DNA of 64,000 bases from Gaiellales bacterium (GCA_036273515.1 DASUHM010000054.1:16277-80276); one strand, 5' to 3'; positions 42,124 through 53,229 are shown, counted from the first letter of the stretch. The notes: a model not told the origin generated them from the sequence alone. Translations and numbers: made by a program.

Positions 42124-43131
42124 GTGCCGCTCTTCGACACCATCGCCGATCTTGCGGTCGGCATCGACGGCTACGAGATCGAGCGGGCGTCCCTGGACGT
42201 CTCGACCGGGTTCACGCGTATCACAACAACGGTTGTGATGAATGGAAAAGGCCTGCAGGGACGGGGGGAGGACGTCACGTACACCGGCCCCGACCACGAC
42301 GGATTCCCGCAGGATCTGCCCCTCGCCGGGAAGCACACCCTGCGGTCGGCGTCAGCCGCGCTCGACGGCCACGACCTGTTCGCGGCGGCCCCCGCGATGG
42401 AGGCCTCGCGCGACTACCGCCGGTGGGCGTTCGAGAGCGCGATCCTCGACCTCGCCCTGCAGCAGCACGGCACCTCCCTGGCGGCCGCAGTCGGCCGCGA
42501 GGCGCGGCCCGTGCGCTTCGTCGCCTCCACCCGCGCCGACGTACGTGCCTGGATCGACGTCGACCCGGCCCTCGAGTTCAAGCTCGACCCCGAAGAGGAC
42601 TGGGACGACGAGCTGATCGCGCGGCTGGCGGCGACCGGGCGTGTGCGGGTGCTCGACTTCAAGGCCTACTACCGCGGCACGACGGTGGACATGACGCCCG
42701 ACCCGGTGCTCTACCGCAAGGTCGCGACGGCGTTCCCCGAGGTCGTGATCGAGGACGCCTCGCTCGAGGGCGACTGCCGCGAGGCGCTGCGCGGCGCCGA
42801 GGACCGGCTCAGCTTCGACGCGCCGATCCACTCGCTCGCCGACGTCGACGCGCTGCCGGTGGCGGTGAAGTGGCTGAACGTGAAGCCGTCGCGGTTCGGC
42901 ACGATCGAGCGGCTGCTCGAGTGCATCGAGGCCTGCGAGAACCGGGGCGTGCGCATGTACGGCGGCGGCCAGTTCGAGCTGGGCGTCGGCCGCCGCCAGA
43001 TCCAGACGCTCGCGAGCGTCTTCTACGCGGACACGCCGAACGACGTCGCCCCGGCGATCTACAACGCGGGCGGGCCGCGGCCGGGCCTGCCGAAGAGCCC
43101 GCTGCCGGCGCTCGACCAGATCGGCTTCTAG
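42124..43131 (+). CDS. Enolase-superfamily protein (mandelate racemase/muconate lactonizing type)
   Basis: A 335-residue protein of the enolase superfamily in outline: a capping domain with AFESAILDLALQQHGTSLAA, then a barrel with RVRVLDFKAYYRG (Lys), EVVIEDASLEG (Asp), DAPIHSLADVDALPVAVKWL and NVKPSRFGTIERLLE (Lys), GGGQFELGVGRRQ. The Lys/Asp pattern is close to the dipeptide epimerase group, but not all metal ligands are evident. Substrate unknown. GTG start; the end overlaps the convergent cupin gene by four bases. Confidence 0.78.
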   Translation: MPLFDTIADLAVGIDGYEIERASLDVSTGFTRITTTVVMNGKGLQGRGEDVTYTGPDHDGFPQDLPLAGKHTLRSASAALDGHDLFAAAPAMEASRDYRRWAFESAILDLALQQHGTSLAAAVGREARPVRFVASTRADVRAWIDVDPALEFKLDPEEDWDDELIARLAATGRVRVLDFKAYYRGTTVDMTPDPVLYRKVATAFPEVVIEDASLEGDCREALRGAEDRLSFDAPIHSLADVDALPVAVKWLNVKPSRFGTIERLLECIEACENRGVRMYGGGQFELGVGRRQIQTLASVFYADTPNDVAPAIYNAGGPRPGLPKSPLPALDQIGF

Positions 43132-43673
43132 GCCTTGTCCCAGGGCAGGTTGAGCCCGTCAGGACGGGCGCGCACCGAGTCCGGGTACGGCGCGTACGCC
43201 TCGTCCGGCGACGGCGTCTCCCGCTCGACGCCGGCGCCGTGCCGGAGCGCCACGTCGGCCACGGGGTAGATGACCTCCGTGTCCGGCCGCGCGCCGACCA
43301 TCAGGACGACGCAGGGGCCGTCGCCGGCGCCGACGAACACGTGCTCGGTCCAGTCCGGGCAGTGCACGAAGTCCCAGGCCTTGAGCGGCCGCTGCTCACC
43401 CTCGACCAGCAGCAGGCATTCGCCGGAGAGGACGAGGAAGTCCTCCTGGATGTTCTCGCCGTGGTACATGCAGTTCGGCTTGCCCGGGTGCAGCACCGCC
43501 AGCTTCAGGGCGATCTGGGGGAACGGCCGCTCGCGGGACTCGAACGTGCAGCCCTCGCCGAAGGCGTCGTTGTGGAACCAGCACGCGTCGGCGGCGTTCA
43601 CGACGAACCAGCCGTCGGTCCGCGGCTCGAGCCCGCCCGGGGTCTCGGCCATGCGCGCCTCGGGGACCGGCAC
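43128..43673 (-). CDS. Cupin-domain protein
   Basis: A 181-residue single cupin. The metal-binding set is spread over CMYHGENIQEDFLVLSGECL (His, Gln/Glu and Glu of motif 1) and DFVHCPDWTEHVFVG (motif 2 His). An aromatic/charged N-terminus precedes it (RTDGWFVVNAADACWFHND). GTG start two bases after the ferritin stop with GGAGGGG upstream, so it is the second gene of the ferritin operon. Function unknown; iron-related redox chemistry is only suggested by context. Confidence 0.8.
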   Translation of the reverse strand: MPVPEARMAETPGGLEPRTDGWFVVNAADACWFHNDAFGEGCTFESRERPFPQIALKLAVLHPGKPNCMYHGENIQEDFLVLSGECLLLVEGEQRPLKAWDFVHCPDWTEHVFVGAGDGPCVVLMVGARPDTEVIYPVADVALRHGAGVERETPSPDEAYAPYPDSVRARPDGLNLPWDKA

Positions 43674-43675
43674 CG

Positions 43676-44206
43676 CTAGATCGCCCCTCCGGCGGCCCCG
43701 GGCGCGGTGGCGTCGGCGGCCTCGGCCGTCGCCTCGCGGGCCAGGTACTCCTCGGCCAGGAGCGGGTTCTCGCGGGCGCGCTCGACCACCCGGAGGAGGT
43801 CGGACATGCTCGACACCTCCTCGACCTGCTCCTTGATGAACCACTGCATGAACTGCTCGCCGGCGTAGTCGCCGGTCTCGCGGGCGATCCCGGCCAGGGC
43901 GTTGATCTGGCTCGAGACGCGCCGCTCCTGGTCGAGCGCAAGGGCGACCGGCTCGACCGTGTCGGCGAAGTCGGTGCGCGGCGCCTCGACGCCCGGGATC
44001 GCCGCCTTCTCGCCGGCGTCGAGCAGGTACTGCACCATCATCATCGCGTGGTTTCGCTCCTCGATCGCCTGGCGGTAGAAGAACGCCGCAAGGCGGGGGA
44101 GCGTCTCGTCGTCGTAGTGGACGGCGACCGCGATGTACTGCTGGCTGGCGCCGAACTCGTAGGCGATCTGCTCCGTGAGCTTGGCGACGAAACGGCTCTC
44201 TGGCAT
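43676..44206 (-). CDS. Ferritin (iron storage, FtnA/BfrB-like)
   Basis: A 176-residue four-helix bundle: EQIAYEFGASQQYIAVAVHY, FFYRQAIEERNHAMMMVQYL with the ferroxidase Glu and His, and EQFMQWFIKEQVEEVSSMSD with the third ferroxidase helix. The C-terminal 20 residues are Ala-rich and disordered. It oxidises and stores iron as a 24-mer. It forms an operon with the cupin gene and is divergent from MOSC, 42 bases apart. Confidence 0.92.
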   Translation of the reverse strand: MPESRFVAKLTEQIAYEFGASQQYIAVAVHYDDETLPRLAAFFYRQAIEERNHAMMMVQYLLDAGEKAAIPGVEAPRTDFADTVEPVALALDQERRVSSQINALAGIARETGDYAGEQFMQWFIKEQVEEVSSMSDLLRVVERARENPLLAEEYLAREATAEAADATAPGAAGGAI

Positions 44207-44248
44207 GGGTCCTCCTGCGAAGGGCGAGGCAGTAACCTACTCGCCACG

Positions 44249-45016
44249 ATGCCCCGGGTGCGCGCGATCAACGTCTCCGCGGTGAAGTCGCTGCACCTGG
44301 CGCCGGTCGCGGAGGCGACGATCGGCCGGGACGGGATCGACCACGACCGCGAGTTCATGCTGGCCGACGCCACGGGCCGCATCGCCACCCAGCGCAACAC
44401 CCGCCGGCTGGCGCAGATCTCGAGCACCTATGACGCCGAGGCCGGCGAGCTCGAGCTCGTCCTGCCCGGCGGCGAGCGCGTCCGCTCGACGCCGCGGCCG
44501 GCCGGCACGACCACGGTCGAGCTGTGGGGGCGGGAGTTCCCGGCCACCGTCATGAACGGGCCGTTCGCCGACGCTGTCTCCGAGGTCGTCGGCACGCCGC
44601 TTCGGCTGCTGCGTGCGCAGGCAGGGATCCGCGGGCTCGACTCGCACGCGGTCTCGGTGCTGTCGCAGGCGTCCGTCGACGAGGTCGGCCGCCACGGCGG
44701 CCGCGAGGCGCTCGATCCGCGCCGGTTCCGGCCGACCCTCCTGATCGACGGCTGCGAGGCGCACGCCGAGGATGCGTGGGTGGGCGGCCTCGTCCGCGCC
44801 GGCGCGGCCCGGCTGCGGGTGATCCGGCTCGACCCGCGCTGCGCGCTGACGACGCTCGACCCGGACACGGGTGAGTGCGACGCCGACACGCTGCGGTGGC
44901 TGGCCGGGTACCGCCGGCACGACGACGGCGAGGTGTACTGCGGGATCTATGCCGACGTGGACGAGCCCGGGCACGTGCGCGTCGGAGACGAGGTCGAGCC
45001 ACTGGAGGACGCATGA
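44249..45016 (+). CDS. MOSC-domain protein
   Basis: A 255-residue protein with an N-terminal MOSC_N beta-barrel (INVSAVKSLHLAPVAEATI, REFMLADATGRIATQR) and a C-terminal MOSC domain with RFRPTLLIDGCEAHAEDAW, DPRCALTTLDPDTGE (the conserved Cys) and GHVRVGDEVEPLE. These bind molybdenum-cofactor sulfur and belong to the mARC/YcbX line, which reduces N-hydroxylated compounds. There is no ferredoxin domain. The stop overlaps the next start (ATGA). Confidence 0.9.
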   Translation: MPRVRAINVSAVKSLHLAPVAEATIGRDGIDHDREFMLADATGRIATQRNTRRLAQISSTYDAEAGELELVLPGGERVRSTPRPAGTTTVELWGREFPATVMNGPFADAVSEVVGTPLRLLRAQAGIRGLDSHAVSVLSQASVDEVGRHGGREALDPRRFRPTLLIDGCEAHAEDAWVGGLVRAGAARLRVIRLDPRCALTTLDPDTGECDADTLRWLAGYRRHDDGEVYCGIYADVDEPGHVRVGDEVEPLEDA

Positions 45017-46170
45017 GCGCCGTCGCACCGTTCCGGAATCACCTGCCGGTCAAGATCCGCTTCGGCGAGGGCGTGGCCGCCGACCTGGCATCCGTCCTGG
45101 CGGAGGAAGAGGCGACGCAACCCCTGGTCGTGATCGACGAGGGCCTCGCCGGCCTCGTGCCGCGGGTGGGGGACGCGCTCGCGGCCGTGTCGAGCGCGAC
45201 GACGTTCGAGAAGGCGCCCGGCGAGCCGACGGTCGCGCTGGTCGAGCAGGCGGCAGAGGCGCTCCGGGCGGCCGGCTGCGACGCCGTCGTCGCGATCGGC
45301 GGCGGCTCGGCGATGGACACCGCCAAGGCGGCGCGGCTGGTCGCCGGCCAGGGCGGGCCGTACCTGCGCTACGCCGGGGGCGGCGCGGCCTACGAGCCGC
45401 CGAAGATCCCGCTCGTCTGCATCCCGACGACGGCCGGCACCGGCTCCGAGGTGTCGGGCGGCGCCGTCATCACCGACGAGGCCACCCATCGCAAGGCGGG
45501 CATCGCGAGCCCCCACCTGCGCGCACAGCACGCGCTCGTCGACCCGGCCCTGACGTGGGGCCTGCCGCCCGGCATCACCGCGCACACCGGCGTCGACGCG
45601 CTCGCCCAGGCGATCGCCGCGATGGTCGTGACCGCGCGGACGCCGATCGGCGACGGGGTCGCGCTCGAGTCGATCCGGCTGGCCGGCGGGGCGCTCGTGC
45701 GGGTCGTGCGCGACGGCTCCGACCACGAGGCCCGCTCGCAGATGGCGTGTGCGAGCCTGCTCGGCGGCCTGTGCATGAACATCTCCGACTGCGGCGCCGA
45801 GCACTCGCTGGCCCAGGCGCTGGGCGGCCGCTACGGCATGCCCCACGGGCTCACGATCGGGCTCGTACTGGCCGAGACGATGGACCGCGACCGCGCCCAC
45901 GTCCCCGGGCAGTTCGAGCGGATCGCCGACGCGCTCGGCGAGCCGGGCTCCGGGACCGACGGCGCCCGGGCGGTGCAGGCCGTGCGCCGCATCCTGGCCG
46001 AGCTCGACTTCCCGACGGCGGCCGCAGCGGGCGTCCAGGAGTCCGACCTCGACGAGCTGACCGCGGCCGCGCTCGAGGACTACTTCATCTCCGTCGCGCC
46101 GGCGCCGTGGACGCCCGCAGAGGTGCGCGCGGCATACGAGCAGGGGCTCGCGCTCGGTGACCGCCGGTAA
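45013..46170 (+). CDS. Iron-containing alcohol dehydrogenase family protein
   Basis: A 385-residue FeADH-family enzyme. The nucleotide-binding loop is AIGGGSAMDTAKAAR; CIPTTAGTGSEVSGGAVITD follows. Metal ligands expected as Asp, His, His, His are Asp195 (TGVDAL), His264 (GAEHSLAQAL) and His278 (MPHGL), but the second position is Gln199 (DALAQA) instead of His. A Gln there may weaken or change metal binding. The substrate is unknown. ATGA overlap with MOSC; the membrane protein gene starts 14 bases before its stop. Confidence 0.88.
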   Translation: MSAVAPFRNHLPVKIRFGEGVAADLASVLAEEEATQPLVVIDEGLAGLVPRVGDALAAVSSATTFEKAPGEPTVALVEQAAEALRAAGCDAVVAIGGGSAMDTAKAARLVAGQGGPYLRYAGGGAAYEPPKIPLVCIPTTAGTGSEVSGGAVITDEATHRKAGIASPHLRAQHALVDPALTWGLPPGITAHTGVDALAQAIAAMVVTARTPIGDGVALESIRLAGGALVRVVRDGSDHEARSQMACASLLGGLCMNISDCGAEHSLAQALGGRYGMPHGLTIGLVLAETMDRDRAHVPGQFERIADALGEPGSGTDGARAVQAVRRILAELDFPTAAAAGVQESDLDELTAAALEDYFISVAPAPWTPAEVRAAYEQGLALGDRR

Positions 46171-46465
46171 GCGGGGGCCGCGGCGCTGGTGGGCCGCGTT
46201 CGAGACGTGGCTCGCCGAGAAGACCCGTCCCACGCTCGTGCGCTGGGAAGCCCTGCCGGGGCAGGCGCAGTTCATGGTCACGCTGCCGGTGGCCGTGGTG
46301 CTGCTCTTCGTTCTGCACGTGATCGCGTTCCACCTGTCCGCGTTCCGGTCGTTCTTCTACGCGCTGTTCTGGGGCATTCCGTTCGCGCTCATCGTGGTCG
46401 CGGCGTCGCGCAACGAGTCGCTCAAGCGCGGCCGCGGCCGCAACGGCGACCCGCCCGCCGAATAA
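46157..46465 (+). CDS. Small membrane protein, two helices
   Basis: A 102-residue protein started by GTG inside the end of the dehydrogenase gene. Two hydrophobic helices (FMVTLPVAVVLLFVLHVIAF and FFYALFWGIPFALIVVAAS) lie between a basic N-terminus and a basic tail (KRGRGRNGDPPAE). Base use is coding. I do not recognise the family. Probably co-transcribed with the three genes before it. Confidence 0.7.
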   Translation: MTAGKRGPRRWWAAFETWLAEKTRPTLVRWEALPGQAQFMVTLPVAVVLLFVLHVIAFHLSAFRSFFYALFWGIPFALIVVAASRNESLKRGRGRNGDPPAE

Positions 46466-46467
46466 CG

Positions 46468-46480
46468 GGGGTCAGACCCC
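46468..46480. repeat. REP-like palindrome
   Basis: GGGGTCAGACCCC: arms GGGGTC/GACCCC around one A, with outer C/G also paired. It lies directly after the membrane protein stop. A related CGGTGCCAGGCACCG lies at 53296. Palindromes of this form are typical of dispersed extragenic repeats. Confidence 0.6.
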
Positions 46481-46508
46481 GTTTCCTCATCGGGTAGGCT
46501 TCGCCGGC

Positions 46509-47084
46509 ATGGCGACGCGCGCAGAGACCGAGCTTCACTGGACGCCCGACCCGGAGGCCAACCGGCTGATCGCCTCTGACGGCAACGCGCTTCTGATCGG
46601 CTTCGCGCTCGATCAGCAGGTGCCGGTGCCGAAGGCGTTCTCCGGGCCGATCGAGCTGCAGAAGCGGCTCGGCCACCTCGATCCCGGCCGCATCGCCGCG
46701 ACCGATCCCGACGAGCTCGTCGAGGTCTTCGTCCGCCGCCCCGCCATCCACCGCTTCCCGGCCGCGATGGCGAAGCGGGTGCAGAGCCTGTGCGCCGTGA
46801 TCGAGCGCGACTACGGCGGCGACGGCTCGCGGGTGTGGACCGAGGCCGCCGACGCGGCCGACCTGAAGGCGCGCCTGGCGGCGCTCCCGGGCATCGGCGA
46901 CATGAAGGTGCGCAGCCTCTTCGCCACGATCGTGAAGCGGCTGGGCTACCGGCCGGACGGCTGGGAGGAGGCGCTGCCGAACCACCCCACGCTCGGCGAC
47001 GTCGACAGCGCCGAGGCGCTCACGACCTACCAGGCCGAGAAGCGGGCCTACAAGGCCGCCCAGCGCGCAGCCAAGTCGTCGTGA
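46509..47084 (+). CDS. HhH-GPD family DNA glycosylase-like protein (TIGR03252 type)
   Basis: A 191-residue protein with an N-terminal GFALDQQVPVPKAFSGPIEL and the helix-hairpin-helix LPGIGDMKVRSLFATIVKRL. It belongs to the HhH-GPD base-excision superfamily, but the usual GPD region is short (NHPTLGDVDSAEALTTYQAE) and a catalytic Lys is not evident. DNA repair is the likely area. GTGA overlap with the next gene. Confidence 0.85.
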   Translation: MATRAETELHWTPDPEANRLIASDGNALLIGFALDQQVPVPKAFSGPIELQKRLGHLDPGRIAATDPDELVEVFVRRPAIHRFPAAMAKRVQSLCAVIERDYGGDGSRVWTEAADAADLKARLAALPGIGDMKVRSLFATIVKRLGYRPDGWEEALPNHPTLGDVDSAEALTTYQAEKRAYKAAQRAAKSS

Positions 47085-47809
47085 TCCTCGAGCGCAGCAT
47101 GAACCCGGGGTGGCTGTCGAACTCCTACCTGGTCGGCGACGAGTCGGGCGGGACGGGCGTCATCATCGACGCCGGCGGGCCGGTCGCGCCGCTGATCGAG
47201 ACGGCCGACGTGGAGCGCCTGACGGTGACACACCTGCTCATCACCCACTCGCACGGCGACCACATCGACGAGGCGGGCGTGATCATCGAGCGGTTCCGCC
47301 CGCGGGTGCTGGCACACGAGCTCGAGGCGGCCCGCATGTCCGGCGTCACCGGGCACATCGGCGACGGCGACGTCGTCACGGCCGGGGGACTCGAGATCAG
47401 GGCGCTGCACACGCCCGGCCACAGCCCCGGGCACCTGGCGTTCCTGGTCGACGACAACTGCTTCACCGCCGACGTCCTCTTCAAGGACACCGTCGGCGGC
47501 ACGATGAACGACAGCTACGAGAGCCTGCACCACTCGATCATGGACGTGCTCATGAAGCTGCCGCCCGAGACCCGCGTGCTGCCCGGCCACACCGACCCGA
47601 CCACCATCGGGGACGAATGGGAGCAGAACCCGTTCGTGCGCGTGTGGCGGGGCGTCGACGAGCCGGGCGACGACGCGTGCACCGTCGCCGGACGGCCGGC
47701 GACCCTCCTGCTGTTCGCCGGCGATTACGACGGCGGCCACAAGGGGTACGTCCGCTGGGAGGACGGCTCCCACGACATCGTCCCGGGCAGCCGGGTCGAG
47801 CGAATCTGA
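47081..47809 (+). CDS. Metallo-beta-lactamase fold hydrolase
   Basis: A 242-residue MBL-fold protein. Zinc ligands are His56, His58, Asp60 and His61 (THSHGDH), then a later His in HTPGHSPGHLAF, Asp in CFTADVLFKD and His in VLPGHTDPT. It is of the glyoxalase II-like branch. A C-terminal tail (TLLLFAGDYDGGHKGYVRWE) extends beyond the core. GTG start coupled to the glycosylase-like gene. Confidence 0.9.
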   Translation: MILERSMNPGWLSNSYLVGDESGGTGVIIDAGGPVAPLIETADVERLTVTHLLITHSHGDHIDEAGVIIERFRPRVLAHELEAARMSGVTGHIGDGDVVTAGGLEIRALHTPGHSPGHLAFLVDDNCFTADVLFKDTVGGTMNDSYESLHHSIMDVLMKLPPETRVLPGHTDPTTIGDEWEQNPFVRVWRGVDEPGDDACTVAGRPATLLLFAGDYDGGHKGYVRWEDGSHDIVPGSRVERI

Positions 47810-47838
47810 CCCCAACCCGGGGGCGAAAGGATCTCGAG

Positions 47839-48762
47839 ATGACCGCTGACGCTCCCGATTTGCCGCTTCGCGAACGCAAGACCAACATCGCGATGATCGT
47901 GATCACGGTGCTGCCGTTCATCGGGCTGCTCCTGGCCGTGACCATGTCGTGGAACGAGGCCGTCGGCCCGACCGACCTGCTGCTGTTCTTCGGCCTCTAC
48001 GTCATCTGCGGGTTCGGGATCACCATCGGCTTCCACCGCATGCTCACGCACCGGGCCTTCGAGGCGATCGCCCCGCTCAAGGCGGCCCTGCTCGTGGCCG
48101 GCTCGCTGGCCATCCAGGGCCCGGCGATCGACTGGGCGGTCGACCATCGCACCCACCACGCCTTCTCCGACAAGGCGGGCGACCCGCACAGCCCCCATCA
48201 CGGCTTCTCGAGCTCGATCTGGGGCCGGCTGCGGGGCCTCGGCCACGCCCACGTCGGCTGGATGTTCGACCACAGCCGAAGCGACGTCGAGCGGTACGCG
48301 AAGGATCTCCGGCAGGACCGGCTGGTGGTCGGGATCTCGCGCCTCTTCCCGCTCTGGGTCGTGCTCTCGTTCGCCATCCCGTTCGCGCTCGGCGGCCTGA
48401 TCACCAGGAGCTGGACGGGCGCGTTCACGGGCCTCATCTGGGGCGGCCTCGTGCGCCTCTTCTTCAACCACCACGTGACCTGGAGCGTGAACTCGATCTG
48501 CCACGTGTTCGGCCGCCGGCCGTTCGCGGCCAGCGACCGCTCGACGAACAACTGGGTGCTCGCCCTGCCGTCCCTCGGCGAGGCCTGGCATCACAACCAC
48601 CACGTCTTCCCCACCTCGGCGTTCCATGGCCTCGGCTGGCGGCAGGTCGACCTGTCCGGCCTCGTGATCGCCACGTGGGAGAAGCTCGGGCTCGTGCGCA
48701 ACGTGCGCCGGCCCAGCGCCGAGCAGATCGGCCGCAAGCGCACCGCAGCGATGAGCGCGTAG
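47839..48762 (+). CDS. Acyl-CoA/fatty acid delta-9 desaturase
   Basis: A 307-residue membrane desaturase with four membrane helices and the three iron-binding His boxes: HRMLTH, HRTHH and HHNHH. It introduces a double bond into saturated acyl chains and needs electrons from a ferredoxin or rubredoxin not found here. An AAAGGA ribosome site lies eight bases before the ATG. Not coupled to its neighbours but in the same direction. Confidence 0.93.
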   Translation: MTADAPDLPLRERKTNIAMIVITVLPFIGLLLAVTMSWNEAVGPTDLLLFFGLYVICGFGITIGFHRMLTHRAFEAIAPLKAALLVAGSLAIQGPAIDWAVDHRTHHAFSDKAGDPHSPHHGFSSSIWGRLRGLGHAHVGWMFDHSRSDVERYAKDLRQDRLVVGISRLFPLWVVLSFAIPFALGGLITRSWTGAFTGLIWGGLVRLFFNHHVTWSVNSICHVFGRRPFAASDRSTNNWVLALPSLGEAWHHNHHVFPTSAFHGLGWRQVDLSGLVIATWEKLGLVRNVRRPSAEQIGRKRTAAMSA

Positions 48763-48795
48763 AATCCGGCCCCCGCGCTCGCGTGGAGGACTCTC

Positions 48796-49773
48796 GTGCC
48801 GGGTCGTCGGATCGTCTTCTGGGTGGTCGCCGCCGCCGCGGTGAGCGGCACGGCAGCGGTGCTCGCGACGCACGCCACCGCCGAGCATGCCCCGCCGCAA
48901 CGCGTCCGCATGCCGCAGGCGCTCGACGTCCGCGACCTGCCGGTGCCCGTGCCGATCCCGCGCCGGCCGTTCCACGGCCCGGCGCTGCGCACGCCCGTGC
49001 CGGTGCTCATGTACCACGTGATCGGCACCCCGCCGCCGTCGGCCCCCTACCCGGAGCTCTTCGTCTCGCGACAGGCCTTCGCCGCGCAGGTCGCCGCCCT
49101 CGCGCGGGCGGGCTACCAGGCGATCACGCTCGAGAGGATGTGGCAGGCCTGGCACGGCCGGGCAACGCTCCCGGCGCGGCCGATCGTGCTCACATTCGAC
49201 GACGGCTACCGCGGCGACTTCGGGGCGGCCATGCCGATCCTGCGCCGCCACCACTGGCCGGGCGTCCTGAACCTGCTCGTCGCGAACCTGCACCGGCACG
49301 GCTGGGGCCTCAAGACCTGGATGGTGCGGCGGATGATCCGACGCGGCTGGGAGGTCGACTCGCACACGCTCACGCACCCCAACCTGACCACCGTGAGCCG
49401 GCAGCAGCTGTGGAACGAGGTGCACGGCGCCCGGGTCGTCCTGCGCCGGCTGTTCCACGTGCCGGTGCGGTTCTTCTGCTACCCCTCGGGGGCGTATAAC
49501 CGCGCCGTGATCGCGGCCGTGCGCCGGGCCGGCTACCTGGGCGCGACCACCGAGCTGCCCGGCCTGGCCCGGCGCTCGGCGCCGTTCACGCTCGCCCGCG
49601 TGCGCGTGGACGGCGGTGAGCTGCCCGCGGCGCTGATGCAGACGATCCGCCAGTCCTCGCGGGAGCGGCTCCGACCGTCGCGGCGATCATGCTACGCGGC
49701 GTGGACGGCGAGATCGTGCTCGGCGACAACCTGGACGTCATGCCGTCGTTGCCCGACGGCGCATTCCGGATGA
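48796..49773 (+). CDS. Polysaccharide deacetylase (exported)
   Basis: A protein of up to 325 residues with an N-terminal signal anchor (IVFWVVAAAAVSGTAAVLA) and a NodB-type catalytic domain: VPVLMYHVIG, PIVLTFDDGYRGDFGAAMPI (metal Asp), DSHTLTHPNLTTVS (two metal His) and FFCYPSGAYN. It removes acetyl groups from wall or surface polysaccharide outside the membrane. From about residue 297 the reading is arginine/serine-rich and overlaps the next gene by 85 bases with the base use of that gene, so the natural end is probably near residue 290 and its stop may have been lost. Confidence 0.88.
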   Translation: MPGRRIVFWVVAAAAVSGTAAVLATHATAEHAPPQRVRMPQALDVRDLPVPVPIPRRPFHGPALRTPVPVLMYHVIGTPPPSAPYPELFVSRQAFAAQVAALARAGYQAITLERMWQAWHGRATLPARPIVLTFDDGYRGDFGAAMPILRRHHWPGVLNLLVANLHRHGWGLKTWMVRRMIRRGWEVDSHTLTHPNLTTVSRQQLWNEVHGARVVLRRLFHVPVRFFCYPSGAYNRAVIAAVRRAGYLGATTELPGLARRSAPFTLARVRVDGGELPAALMQTIRQSSRERLRPSRRSCYAAWTARSCSATTWTSCRRCPTAHSG

Positions 49774-50528
49774 TCTACCTCGACCCGCCCTTCAACACGG
49801 GCCGCGAGCGCACCGCCCGGCGGCTGCGGACGGTGGCGGCGAGCGACGGCGACCGCACCGGCTTCGGCGGCCGCCGCTACCGCAGCCAGCTGCTCGAGAG
49901 CTCGTCCTACCGCGACCGCTTCGACGACTACCTCGGCTTCCTCGAGCCGCGCCTGCGCGAAGCGCGGCGGCTGCTGGATCCGGAGGGCACGCTCTACCTG
50001 CATCTCGACTACCGCGAGGCCCACTACGTGAAGCTCCTCTGCGACGAGATCTTCGGCCGCGACTGCTTCCTGAACGAGCTCGTCTGGGCCTACGACTACG
50101 GGGCGAAGCCGCGCCGGCGCTGGCCGGCCAAGCACGACACGATTCTGGTCTACGTGCGCGATCCCGACGGCTACTGGTTCGACGCGGAGGCGGTCGAGCG
50201 GGAGCCGTACATGGCGCCGGGCCTGGTCACGCCGGAGAAGGCCGCCCGCGGCAAGCTCCCGACCGACGTCTGGTGGCACACGATCGTGCCGACGTCGGGC
50301 CGCGAGCGCACTGGCTACCCCACCCAGAAGCCGGAGGGCCTCCTGCGGCGGATGGTGCTCGCGTCGAGCAGGCCCGGCGACCGCGTCGCCGACTTCTTCG
50401 CCGGCTCCGGGACGCTCGGCGCGGTGGCGGCCGCGACGGGGCGCCGCTACGTGCTCGTCGACGCGAACCCGGAGGCCGTCGCGATCATGGAACGGCGGCT
50501 GGGCGCGACCCGCGCTCGAGCACTCTGA
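49689..50528 (+). CDS. DNA methyltransferase, N4/N6 amino type (beta class order)
   Basis: A 279-residue enzyme. Motif IV is DPPF (MIYLDPPFNTGRER) near the N-terminus and motif I is FAGSGTLGAVAAATGRRYV near the C-terminus, the beta-class order. KHDTILVYVRDPDGYWF and YPTQKPEGLLRRMVLASS are typical of the family. No restriction gene or specificity subunit lies beside it, so it looks like an orphan (regulatory or epigenetic) methyltransferase. The ATG at 49689 lies within the deacetylase reading frame; the 3' end overlaps rpiA by 44 bases. Confidence 0.88.
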   Translation: MLRGVDGEIVLGDNLDVMPSLPDGAFRMIYLDPPFNTGRERTARRLRTVAASDGDRTGFGGRRYRSQLLESSSYRDRFDDYLGFLEPRLREARRLLDPEGTLYLHLDYREAHYVKLLCDEIFGRDCFLNELVWAYDYGAKPRRRWPAKHDTILVYVRDPDGYWFDAEAVEREPYMAPGLVTPEKAARGKLPTDVWWHTIVPTSGRERTGYPTQKPEGLLRRMVLASSRPGDRVADFFAGSGTLGAVAAATGRRYVLVDANPEAVAIMERRLGATRARAL

Positions 50529-51194
50529 CGCCGTCGCTCGTCCCGACGACGACCGCCGTCGCCATGCCCAGGAAGAAGCCGTGCTCGACCACGCCGGGCA
50601 CCGCCTTCACGGCGGCGGCCAGGGCGGCCGGGTCGGCCCAGTCGGCGCGGCGGCAGTCGAGGATGGCGTTGCCCTCGTCGGTCACGAACGGCCTCCCGTC
50701 GGGTGCAACCCTTCGGATCGGCTCCCAGCCGAGATCGCGCAGCGGCCGCTCGCACACCGGGAGCGCGAACTCGACCACCTCCACCGGCAGCGGCGCACGC
50801 TCGCCGAGGTGCGCGACCAGCTTCGACTCGTCGGCCACGACGATCATCGTCCGCCCCGCGCTGGCGACGACCTTCTCGCGCAGGTGCGCGCCACCCAGGC
50901 CCTTGATCAGGTTCAGGTCGGGGTCGACCTCGTCGGCGCCGTCGATCACGACGTCCAGCTCGGGCGTCTCGGCGAGCGTCGTCAGCGGCACGCCGAGGCG
51001 GTCGCACAGCGCTGCGGTCGCCTCCGACGTGGGCACGCCGGCGATCTCGCGGACGTCACCGGCGGCGAGCCGGGCGGCCAGCGCCTCGATCATCGCCGAA
51101 GCCGTCGAGCCCGTGCCCAGGCCGAGCCGCATGCCGTCGCGCACATAGCGGGCCACGGCCTCCTCGCCGGCCGCCCGGCGCAGGGCCTCGGCGT

Positions 51195-51198
<4 letters not shown>
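50485..51198 (-). CDS. rpiA: Ribose-5-phosphate isomerase A
   Basis: A 237-residue enzyme interconverting ribose 5-phosphate and ribulose 5-phosphate. [16 protein letters not shown] holds the phosphate loop, [20 protein letters not shown] the catalytic Asp pair, and [13 protein letters not shown] the Lys/Glu. GTG start with GTGA overlap to the DUF255 gene upstream. Confidence 0.93.
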
Positions 51199-53195
<1,997 letters not shown>

Positions 53196-53229
53196 GCGCC
53201 CACCATACCCGCGCGCGATCGGGAACCCT

